A DNA stretch of 5,559 nucleotides from Candidatus Zixiibacteriota bacterium (lineage in GTDB: Bacteria; Zixibacteria; MSB-5A5; CAIYYT01), in contig JAPLUP010000665.1 of the NCBI GenBank assembly GCA_026397575.1, forward strand, positions 1 to 5,559. Reading direction: 5' to 3'. Position 1 is the first letter of the stretch. Each line of letters opens with the position of its first letter. A program made the translations under genes and the position numbers. This document shows positions 1-5,083 of the stretch, in pieces. Under the pieces are notes generated by a model. That model made no database searches and was not told the DNA's origin. It saw only the letters and a program-made list of their open reading frames with translations.

Positions 1-76
1 GAGGGCCGCTTCCACATCGGAATGATGAGTTGTGACCTCCTCCAACTCCAAATTGAGATTCGAAAAAGGAACGCGT

Positions 77-616
77 CTAGGCATTCATTACTTTCAACAA
101 CGTGTCAAAGAAGCTTTCCGCATTCAGCTCGATATACTTGATCGATGGCGGTGGTGTAGATATTTTCCACGTCCAGGCCCTGGGTCTCTTGTCCTTCTCA
201 GTCTCCGGCACCTCTTTTCTCGTTGATTCTCGAATTGTCAACGACATTCCTTCTGAGTCCATGTCAACAAGGACGAATCTCACCCTTCCCGCACTTCCCG
301 TCCTGTCTATCCTTCCCCCAGCGCCCACTCAGAGCGTTCCAATTGGGGAGAACCCAACTTCTTGACTAGCCATTCTCAGATAGAGTTTCTTCGTTTCGTA
401 GCTTCCAATGTGTTCTTCATTTAAGATTGTCGATTCGAAACGAATCTGTACCTTGCCGTCGTTTACGTATTCTTTGAGCCATTCCTGAACCGTGCCGTAA
501 AACTCGTCAATTCGCCTGAGCCAGTCTTGCTTCTCCCGATCCCAGTCGATTGCTTTGTCCCGCATGTCTGCCGATGCTTGTTTCTTCAGGAATGCCTCGA
601 AATCCTTCTTGCTCAT
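77..616 (-). pseudogene. Uncharacterised protein gene interrupted by an in-frame TGA
   Basis: Read from ATG 616, this frame gives 95 residues, a TGA at 331-329, then 83 further sense codons to a TAG at 79-77. No frame change is needed. The continuation looks like real protein: a Gly-rich turn followed by a beta-strand (GRVRFVLVDMDSEGM), a charged linker, then WTWKISTPPPSIKYIEL and ESFFDTLLKV, which reads as a conserved-looking C-terminus. The first half is a helical, charged N-terminus (KKDFEAFLKKQ, IDWDREKQDWLRRIDEFY) followed by strands and IGSYETKKLYLRM. I recall similar uncharacterised bacterial proteins of about 180 residues but cannot name a family or function. The gap-free continuation suggests a recent nonsense mutation or a sequencing error rather than two genes. 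TGA is used as a normal stop by the neighbouring receiver and peptidase genes, so a reassigned code is unlikely. I see no clear selenocysteine-type hairpin just after it. Confidence 0.6.
329..616 (-). CDS. Hypothetical protein, 95-residue 5' portion of the interrupted gene
   Basis: This is the product expected if the TGA at 331-329 acts as a stop. ATG 616 is preferred to the in-frame GTG at 631 because the GTG lies inside the purine-rich GGAGGAG that serves as the ribosome binding site of the ATG. The product is soluble, highly charged and mostly helical at its N-terminus, with no signal peptide or membrane segment. It ends abruptly at FSPIGTL, in the middle of what looks like a beta-rich domain, so on its own it is probably a truncated, non-native protein. 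The upstream 790 bases contain no partner gene on the same strand, so it appears to be transcribed alone. No function is assigned. Confidence 0.6.
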   Translation of the reverse strand: MSKKDFEAFLKKQASADMRDKAIDWDREKQDWLRRIDEFYGTVQEWLKEYVNDGKVQIRFESTILNEEHIGSYETKKLYLRMASQEVGFSPIGTL

Positions 617-622
617 GTTATG

Positions 623-629
623 CTCCTCC
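623..629 (-). promoter_or_regulatory. Ribosome binding site GGAGGAG fixing the start at 616
   Basis: On the minus strand GGAGGAG is followed by a six-base spacer (CATAAC) and ATG. The near-perfect anti-16S match at optimal spacing decides the start in favour of ATG 616. It also shows that the gene was translated efficiently before, or despite, the internal TGA. Confidence 0.75.
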
Positions 630-631
630 AC

Positions 632-1421
632 TGCATGGGTTCTCTTGCTTTGATGTCAGGTCTCACTTCTCTACTTCGTCAGGGATCCTCTCCTGTCGGC
701 ATCACCACTTTCTCATTTCGGGCAGGAAGGGATTCCTGCTCGCGCATTCATTACGTGCGATAGGCCCGCGCGACGAGGGCGCGGAGACCGCGCCCGTGCG
801 CGCACGCCAATACTGCATTCTACTCGGTTCTGAGCCAGTAGTCAATCTCTTCAACGACACACCGTGGCCGAAAGGTTCGTTTGATCGGCCATGGCGATCT
901 GATTGAGGATAGAGCGATATCCGTAACCGAAGTACCCATAGAACGTCATGTTGTCCGTGCGCCCCCGACGGCCATTTCCGACCGAATCTCTGCGAAAATG
1001 GCAGCACTTCAGAATTACCTGGAGGTCAGCGGATTCCTCTTGCAAAAAAGAAGAGAAAACTGATCCAAATTAAATTTTTTCTTGCGCGTTTTCGTTGAAC
1101 TTTTGTAGAAAGAGGGAAAGGGCGTTGAGGAAGTTGCGTATAATCAGTGAGACAGTTGGACGACCGACTTCGCGCCCAGAACTTCCACAGGGTTAAGACA
1201 GCGCAAGTATCGCACGGGCCGTTTTGCGGGGAGAGGCAGCGTGCGAACACTTCAGGGTCATCAAGCGGTTTTGACCGTTGTTGCTTTCTCTTCGCCACGC
1301 TGTCCCGCAGTAGTACTGGGTGGTCTGTGACTATTCGGTACCGAGCACAAAACCTTTACACGAGCCGTATGGTAGTATGCGTAGACGCGATCATAGCATT
1401 AGGAGCACGAAGGGAAGCGGT
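632..1421. other. Gene-poor stretch of about 790 bases
   Basis: Open frames here on both strands lack ribosome binding sites, use weak start codons, overlap one another and give low-complexity or Arg/Ser/Cys-rich translations typical of non-coding DNA. What can be seen is the GC-rich hairpin at 768-803, an A/T-rich patch around 1045-1105, a perfect TATAAT at 1139-1144 without a convincing -35 partner at 16-18 bases, and a 10-base palindrome TCGGTACCGA at 1335-1344. The last 100 bases must hold the leader and probably the promoter of the receiver gene at 1422. I found no tRNA, tmRNA, SRP RNA or RNase P RNA signature by eye. Confidence 0.5.
768..803. repeat. GC-rich REP-like hairpin
   Basis: A perfect 8-base-pair stem, GGGCGCGG (777-784) with CCGCGCCC (788-795), encloses a three-base AGA. 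A second 5-base-pair stem, GCGCG (768-772) with CGCGC (799-803), is separated from the first by a small internal loop. No T-run follows on either strand, so it is not an intrinsic terminator. Its place in a gene-free stretch, and a core that reads GCGGAGACCGC (GCGGTCTCCGC on the other strand), resemble short dispersed intergenic palindromes of the REP type. Only one copy lies in this window, so repeat status is inferred. The overlapping GTGCGCGCAC at 796-805 is itself a perfect palindrome and could compete for pairing. Confidence 0.5.
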
Positions 1422-1832
1422 ATGAGCACTATACTTGTCTACAGCGATGACACTCGGTTTGGCAGGGCTTGCGCCAACGAGTTGAAGTCAGAGGGGTATC
1501 TCCCGTACGTTGTTACCACGGAGCAGGGAATCGTCGATTTCTTCAAGCAACGTTCCGGGGTTGATCTGGTGATTCTCAACGAAGGGGCGGAAAAACCGGG
1601 GTCTCACCATTTGCTGGAAGTATTGCGTGAGATGAGACCGCAGGTTTCAGTGATCATGACCTCCGAGTACTTCAACTTCTGGAATGATTTTTCGACTTGG
1701 TTGGCAGATGCTTGCTTGGTGAATACGCCGGATCTAGCGGAGCTGAAAGAAACGGTTAGGACGTTTCTCAGTCATCCGGCTGGGTCTCAAGAACGGGCCG
1801 CTTCTGCGAAATACTCGGTCGATTGGGCGTGA
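1422..1832 (+). CDS. Degenerate response-regulator receiver (REC-like) protein
   Basis: This is a stand-alone receiver-like domain of 136 residues with no output domain. The CheY-like order is visible: strand 1 with the acidic pair (ILVYSDD, D9 and D10), strand 3 (DLVILN, 48-53), strand 4 ending in the conserved hydroxyl residue (VSVIMTSE, T80), and strand 5 (ACLVNTP, 97-103). The usual phosphoacceptor Asp at the end of strand 3 is Asn53, and the conserved Lys before the Pro of strand 5 is Asn101. Normal Asp phosphorylation is therefore unlikely, and the protein probably works as a pseudo-receiver or by protein contacts. Residues 118-136 form a short polar tail. The start is ATG 1422, with AAGGGAAG at 1410-1417 ahead of it; in-frame starts further upstream would add a sequence unrelated to the fold. 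No kinase gene is adjacent, so its partner is unknown. Confidence 0.85.
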   Translation: MSTILVYSDDTRFGRACANELKSEGYLPYVVTTEQGIVDFFKQRSGVDLVILNEGAEKPGSHHLLEVLREMRPQVSVIMTSEYFNFWNDFSTWLADACLVNTPDLAELKETVRTFLSHPAGSQERAASAKYSVDWA

Positions 1833-2090
1833 GCGCTGGACGTTCTCGATGTGAGATAGCATCCTGACAACTCGTTCCAAGGACACTGCTACGTGTTTGT
1901 GGCGGCTTGTCCTTTGAACCGTACATATACATGCAAGCCAACGGCGGTCAGAAGAAGATTCTGGCCGCGTTTGCATTTTACCTAGGGAAGCGTAATGGAA
2001 AACCGAGACGGGCCTACTACTTTGTGTGCACTTCTCACCTCGCTTGATCGAGTGACAACTCATATTTTTTGACTCTCTGCGCAAAAAAGG

Positions 2091-2121
2091 TTTGGCGGGC
2101 GTGTTTAACACTCTAACTTTG
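2091..2121 (+). promoter_or_regulatory. Bacteroidetes-type promoter candidate for the lysine-rich micro-gene
   Basis: TTTG (2091-2094) is followed after exactly 19 bases by TAACTTTG (2114-2121). This matches the published Bacteroides-type consensus of a -33 TTTG and a -7 TAnnTTTG about 19 bases apart. It would start transcription near 2126-2130 and leave a leader of about 55-60 bases before ATG 2186. The match is seen directly; its use as a promoter depends on the host having a Bacteroidetes-like primary sigma factor, which is inferred. Confidence 0.45.
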
Positions 2122-2170
2122 AAACCAGACCTTGCGGTTACGCAGAAGCAACTGTTAACCTTTGTTCCAA

Positions 2171-2178
2171 AGAGAGGA
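2171..2178 (+). promoter_or_regulatory. Ribosome binding site AGAGAGGA of the micro-gene
   Basis: The purine run AGAGAGGA ends seven bases before ATG 2186, a standard Shine-Dalgarno distance. It is the main evidence that the very short frame at 2186-2257 is translated. Confidence 0.6.
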
Positions 2179-2185
2179 TTTGCTT

Positions 2186-2257
2186 ATGGCAGCCAAGGGC
2201 AAAAAGGACATTAAAAGAGAAACCAAGAAGCCGGCAAAGAAGACTAAGAAGAAATAG
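2186..2257 (+). CDS. 23-residue lysine-rich micro-protein
   Basis: This very short frame starts with MAAKGKKDIKRE and ends in a run of KKTKKK before TAG. Eleven of its 23 residues are Lys and one is Arg, with three acidic residues (two Asp/Glu near the middle plus none at the end of the tail), no aromatic residue and no Cys. It is strongly basic and probably disordered, so binding to nucleic acid or the ribosome is the natural guess, but no function is known to me. I recall similar short basic proteins (MAKGKK or MPKGDK type starts) annotated as hypothetical in other bacteria. Support for reality comes from the ribosome binding site seven bases upstream, a promoter-like element about 65 bases upstream, and a strong terminator starting 22 bases after the stop. 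Together these make a compact monocistronic unit. An alternative is that the transcript is a small RNA that only happens to contain this frame. Confidence 0.6.
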   Translation: MAAKGKKDIKRETKKPAKKTKKK

Positions 2258-2279
2258 CCAAGGTTCGCTGAAGAGCTTG

Positions 2280-2324
2280 GGCGGAGAGTAGCGGCAGTCA
2301 ACCGCACTCTTCGCCTCTTTTTTT
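2280..2324 (+). terminator. Intrinsic terminator of the micro-gene
   Basis: GGCGGAGAGT (2280-2289) pairs with ACTCTTCGCC (2306-2315) over 10 base pairs with one G-T wobble. After a single bulged A, GCGG (2291-2294) pairs with CCGC (2302-2305) around a seven-base loop. The stem is followed by TC and seven T residues (2318-2324). It faces the plus strand and ends the micro-gene transcript. Confidence 0.85.
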
Positions 2325-2353
2325 GCGGCTCTCTTGCTTCAAGATAACACAAT

Positions 2354-2380
2354 AAAAAAGCGCGGATCGCGGATCCGCGC
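2354..2380 (-). terminator. Intrinsic terminator of the M1 peptidase gene
   Basis: GCGCGGAT (2360-2367) and ATCCGCGC (2373-2380) form a perfect 8-base-pair stem around a five-base loop. On the minus strand the stem is followed by six T residues (2359-2354). It lies 28 bases past the peptidase stop codon. On the plus strand only a broken T-rich tract follows, so use in that direction is less likely. Confidence 0.8.
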
Positions 2381-2407
2381 CTTTGCGTTTTCTGACTCTG
2401 TCCTGTA

Positions 2408-4636
2408 TCAGGGACAGTGTGGTGTCTGGCCCCCGGAGAAGACGTAGTTCACGAGAAACACAGCGTCTGAAATGTCTATGGAGGCGTCGCAGTTAGCGTC
2501 GCCGCGTATGGTTGGTGTCGGCACCGGCCCGCCACTGAAAATATATGCAATCAAGTAGACTGCATCGGTAATGTCAACGCTCTGATCAGCGTTCGCATCG
2601 CCGCAGATGGGTAGCGCAGATGCCTTCTTAATGACGTGGGTGATGTTGACCGTCTGCGACTTGGCGGGACTATCCGAATCAGTTACTTTGACATTGTAAT
2701 AGAAGGTGGCCGCGTGGGTTGGGGTACCTGTCACCGTTCCAATAGTATCACCATTGAACACCAGTCCATAAGGAAGATCGCCGCCTAAGTAGGTCCAGCG
2801 ATAGGGGGCTACTCCGCCTACGGTTTCCAGCTTCCAGTAGTAAGGCGAGCCAACTTCTCCGTTAGGGGGAACGGTCGTGACGACGCGCATTCCGAAGGGA
2901 ACTAACGTTACGGTTCGGAGAATCCACTGCTGCGGATCGACGACGATATTGGCCACCGAATCGGCAAAATGCAATGTCAAGAACTGCGTCTTACCTTCAT
3001 TCCAGATTGTTGTGTCAAGGGTTCCGCCTGTCTTTACGAACTGGGTTTTGACCGGCATCTTGAAGAAGTTACCGCCCGTTTGCGTCTGTGCAATGATGTA
3101 GTACAGATTGAATCCGCCCGTGCCACTCGTATCGCGCTCGCACCGCCAAGTGATCTCATAGTCGGGATGGCCATCGCCATATACCCATTCGTGGAAGAAC
3201 CAGTACATGTCACTGCCGACGCGCGAGGAGACGAAATTGGAGAAATCCTCTGTTGTCAGGGAACCATACTTATACGATGAGCCGTAGTAATCGTGAATCA
3301 CCCGGAAAAACGTCGTGTCGCCCAAAACTCCACGCAGCATATGTAGGATCCAGGAGCCTTTGTCGTAGGAGAGGTCGCCGTCGAAGATATTATCGGTCTG
3401 CAGATTTTCCACGAAAACGGTTCCCGGTCCCAAGTATTTTTGGGACTGCATGTAGTTGAAGTAGACGGACTGCGAGCCATAGTAGGACTCAAAAAAGACT
3501 GGCTCAGCATATGACGCGAAGCCCTCGTTAAGCCAGACGTGGTTGAAGGTCTTGCAGGTAATCATGTCACCCCACCATTGATGGCCAGTCTCGTGGGCAA
3601 TCACCCAGTCGTCATAGAAGGTCGGAACATAGAAGGTGCAGGTCTGGTGTTCCATGGCGCCACCCCAGCCAAAGTGAGCATTGCCGGCTTTTTCTGTGGC
3701 AAAGGGGTAAGTCCCGAACTTGTCGCTTAGATGGGTCAGTACCGGTAGCATCCAGGTTTCGAACGAATACTTGGCCTCATAGGCGTTCGGGAGAGTATAG
3801 GTGACGACCGGCATGTTAATTGAGCCGTACTCCCAAGTCTGTTGGCCGAAAACGAAGTCGGCACAGGTGAGGGCCACCAAATAGGTCGCGATCGGATAAT
3901 TGTGCTTGTAGTGTACAAGCTTCCTGCCGCTGCCGCTTGAGACATCACTGACAATAGCGCCGTTGGATGCCACTTTATAGGCCGACGGATAATCGATGTA
4001 GATGTCGACCGAATCCGGCTTGTCGAACGGATAATCCTTGCAAGGCCACCAGTAGCGTGAACCAAAGGGTTCGCAATTCGTGTAGCACATCTGGTATCCG
4101 CTGACCGAGCCGAAATACATTCCCTGCTGCCCGTCGAAGCGCGGGGTGCCGTGATAATAAACCGCCATATCAAATTCGACGTTCTGGGCGTAGGGAGTCG
4201 GAGTCGTAATCTTCAGCATGTCAGCGGGGCGACTAAACACTGCCGCAGAACCGCCGAAACGCACGGAGTCCACCACCAGTTGGCTGTTAAGGTTGAGGTC
4301 AACGGCGTTGAGCGCCGCAATGTTTGAGCGAATCTTGTATTGGACATTCGCTTGTATGGTACTCGTCGTGAAATCAAGCTTGACGGTTATGCCGTAATAA
4401 CGCACGTCATAATCGGCTTGGTTGCCGTCGACCAGCGCTTCTCTCTGCGACAGTTGCGCCTTGATCGCGCGCTCGCGATCAGCTGTTTCGGCCGTGTAAA
4501 ACTTGTGATGTGCCGCCTTAAGCTCCTCGATGTCCTGCGGCGTGAGATTCCGGTAGTCGTAAGATTTCTGTTGGCCTTGCGCCACCGAAACGCACGAAGC
4601 CAGAATAATCAATAGCATTACAATTGTGCGTGGCAT
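2408..4636 (-). CDS. Secreted M1-family zinc metallopeptidase with Ig-like and dockerin-type C-terminus
   Basis: This 742-residue exported gluzincin peptidase (M1, aminopeptidase N type) probably cleaves peptides outside the cytoplasm. The N-terminus is a signal sequence, with predicted cleavage after AQG (residue 21); LASC at 12-15 also fits a lipobox, so a lipoprotein is possible. The M1 beta-domain spans about 75-285, with the typical CYTNCEPFGSRYWWPC segment at 184-199. The catalytic domain follows: GAMEH at 326-330 (the GxMEN exopeptidase motif with His for Asn), HETGH at 348-352 (zinc ligands H348 and H352, catalytic E349), third ligand E371 in NEGFA, and the probable catalytic Tyr Y424 in YDKG. 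Residues 496-580 resemble the M1 beta-sandwich domain. The usual C-terminal helical domain is replaced by a He_PIG/Ig-like domain (about 583-668) and two dockerin-type calcium loops (679-700 and 712-733). ATG 4636 has GGAGG four bases upstream. The gene is monocistronic, and peptidase activity is inferred from intact motifs. Confidence 0.95.
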   Translation of the reverse strand: MPRTIVMLLIILASCVSVAQGQQKSYDYRNLTPQDIEELKAAHHKFYTAETADRERAIKAQLSQREALVDGNQADYDVRYYGITVKLDFTTSTIQANVQYKIRSNIAALNAVDLNLNSQLVVDSVRFGGSAAVFSRPADMLKITTPTPYAQNVEFDMAVYYHGTPRFDGQQGMYFGSVSGYQMCYTNCEPFGSRYWWPCKDYPFDKPDSVDIYIDYPSAYKVASNGAIVSDVSSGSGRKLVHYKHNYPIATYLVALTCADFVFGQQTWEYGSINMPVVTYTLPNAYEAKYSFETWMLPVLTHLSDKFGTYPFATEKAGNAHFGWGGAMEHQTCTFYVPTFYDDWVIAHETGHQWWGDMITCKTFNHVWLNEGFASYAEPVFFESYYGSQSVYFNYMQSQKYLGPGTVFVENLQTDNIFDGDLSYDKGSWILHMLRGVLGDTTFFRVIHDYYGSSYKYGSLTTEDFSNFVSSRVGSDMYWFFHEWVYGDGHPDYEITWRCERDTSGTGGFNLYYIIAQTQTGGNFFKMPVKTQFVKTGGTLDTTIWNEGKTQFLTLHFADSVANIVVDPQQWILRTVTLVPFGMRVVTTVPPNGEVGSPYYWKLETVGGVAPYRWTYLGGDLPYGLVFNGDTIGTVTGTPTHAATFYYNVKVTDSDSPAKSQTVNITHVIKKASALPICGDANADQSVDITDAVYLIAYIFSGGPVPTPTIRGDANCDASIDISDAVFLVNYVFSGGQTPHCP

Positions 4637-4640
4637 TATA

Positions 4641-4645
4641 CCTCC
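4641..4645 (-). promoter_or_regulatory. Ribosome binding site GGAGG of the M1 peptidase
   Basis: On the minus strand TGGAGG is followed by TATA and ATG 4636. The four-base spacer is a little short, but there is no other start near the signal sequence with a better site; the next in-frame Met (codon 7) would lie 22 bases away and would cut off the positively charged n-region. Confidence 0.6.
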
Positions 4646-4652
4646 ACCATGC

Positions 4653-4687
4653 CAAAGTTACCATGAATATGGACCCGTTCCGTCAAA
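4653..4687 (-). promoter_or_regulatory. Promoter candidate of the M1 peptidase (TAACTTTG)
   Basis: Minus-strand TAACTTTG (4660-4653) is identical to the -7 word of the micro-gene promoter. It is the only TAnnTTTG I found on this strand in the window, and it lies 16 bases before the peptidase start codon. A TTTG at 4687-4684 is 23 bases upstream, longer than the usual spacing of about 19, so the -33 part is weak. Transcription starting here would give a very short leader of about 12 bases that still holds the ribosome binding site. Confidence 0.35.
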
Positions 4688-4690
4688 CCG

Positions 4691-4700
4691 GCGGTACCGC
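4691..4700. repeat. Palindrome GCGGTACCGC upstream of the peptidase
   Basis: This perfect 10-base palindrome sits just upstream of the possible -33 element of the peptidase. Its central CGGTACCG recurs at 1336-1343 in front of the receiver gene. It could be an operator half-site, or chance. Confidence 0.3.
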
Positions 4701-5083
4701 TACAACTTATACGAATGGGCTGCTCGAACATCAAATATGGTGTCGGCCACTAAGTACTTTCCCGGTGAGGGGAAAACGGGCAAGTAATCGGTATCTCGTC
4801 TTGTTTGGGCGTGCTAACCCGACACCCAACCAATAATGATCTGCCGGTACTCATGCAGTTCATCTTTATATAGATACTCAATTTTCCGCATTTGTCAAGA
4901 CAATCACTGCGTACAAGCGTGTCCCAGGGAGCAGATGGATCGACTTTTTGTGCGGAAAGTGGCATGGTCTTTTCAAGTTTTCCGCGCCTATGTCGATAGC
5001 TCCAACAAGGACATACCGTAAGGTCAAGACAACCAATAATTTGAGCATACAGCCGAGCATCCGGGAACGAAGGGAATATCGAA

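Larger units (their letters stand above)
1833..2185. other. Intergenic region and leader of the micro-gene
   Basis: These 353 bases follow the receiver stop. No clear terminator for the receiver is seen directly after it. The right part holds the promoter candidate at 2091-2121 and a leader with small inverted repeats: TGCG GTTA CGCA around 2133-2145, and CTTTG TTC CAAAG just before the ribosome binding site. A 38-codon open frame at 1931-2047 lacks a ribosome binding site and is not called. Confidence 0.5.
4637..5083. other. Divergent intergenic region between peptidase and GAF genes
   Basis: These 447 bases separate two outward-reading genes and must carry both promoters. Seen here: a Bacteroidetes-type -7 word for the peptidase at 4653-4660 (minus strand), a 10-base palindrome GCGGTACCGC at 4691-4700, a hyphenated palindrome TTGTC AA GACAA at 4892-4903, and short direct repeats (CAACCAATAAT, GTCAAGACAA, TTTTCCGC). 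Open frames on both strands lack ribosome binding sites and resemble no protein I know. For the GAF gene no promoter stands out; TAATTTG at 5037-5043 is one base short of TAnnTTTG. Confidence 0.5.

Noticed and set aside
1..51. Minus-strand open frame running off the left edge, reading LELEEVTTHHSDVEAAL
   Set aside because: It looks protein-like, but only 17 codons are visible. The possible TTG or GTG starts have no ribosome binding site at a proper distance, and the GGAGGAGG at 43-36 has no standard start 5-10 bases after it. It could be the start of a downstream gene, but that cannot be supported here.
329..331. TGA read as selenocysteine, or as a sense codon in an alternative genetic code
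   Set aside because: TGA is the natural stop of the receiver and peptidase genes in this window, and no clear SECIS-like stem-loop follows the codon.
81..754. 11-base direct repeat GCATTCATTAC at 81-91 and 744-754
   Set aside because: Several 11-base matches are expected by chance in a window of this size, and the flanks share nothing.
851..1045. Minus-strand frame of 64 codons (TTG start) containing MTFYGYFGYGYRS
   Set aside because: It has no ribosome binding site and a weak start, overlaps other equally long frames, and resembles no protein family I know.
1139..1144. Perfect TATAAT as a sigma-70 -10 element for the receiver gene
   Set aside because: The -35 position 17 bases upstream is GAAAGG, a poor match, and the distance to the start codon is about 280 bases.
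1026..1298. Minus-strand frame of 90 codons starting at a GTG
   Set aside because: It has no ribosome binding site and gives a Cys/Arg/Ser-rich translation with a Phe run encoded by the antisense of an A-rich tract; typical of non-coding sequence.
1931..2047. Plus-strand 38-codon open frame starting MQANGGQKKILAAF
   Set aside because: No Shine-Dalgarno sequence precedes the ATG, no promoter is evident, and the composition is not convincing. It remains a weak candidate only.
2155..2352. Minus-strand frame with an apparent membrane segment (FFLVFFAGFLVSLLMSF)
   Set aside because: The hydrophobic stretch is just the antisense of the Lys codons of the micro-gene, and the frame runs through the micro-gene terminator.
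4871..4898. Minus-strand TTGACA (4898-4893) with TATCTA 16 bases downstream, a possible sigma-70 promoter for the peptidase
   Set aside because: The -35 is perfect but the -10 matches only three of six bases; the better TATAAA is 22 bases away. It would also give a leader of over 220 bases. It is kept as a possible alternative to the TAACTTTG element.
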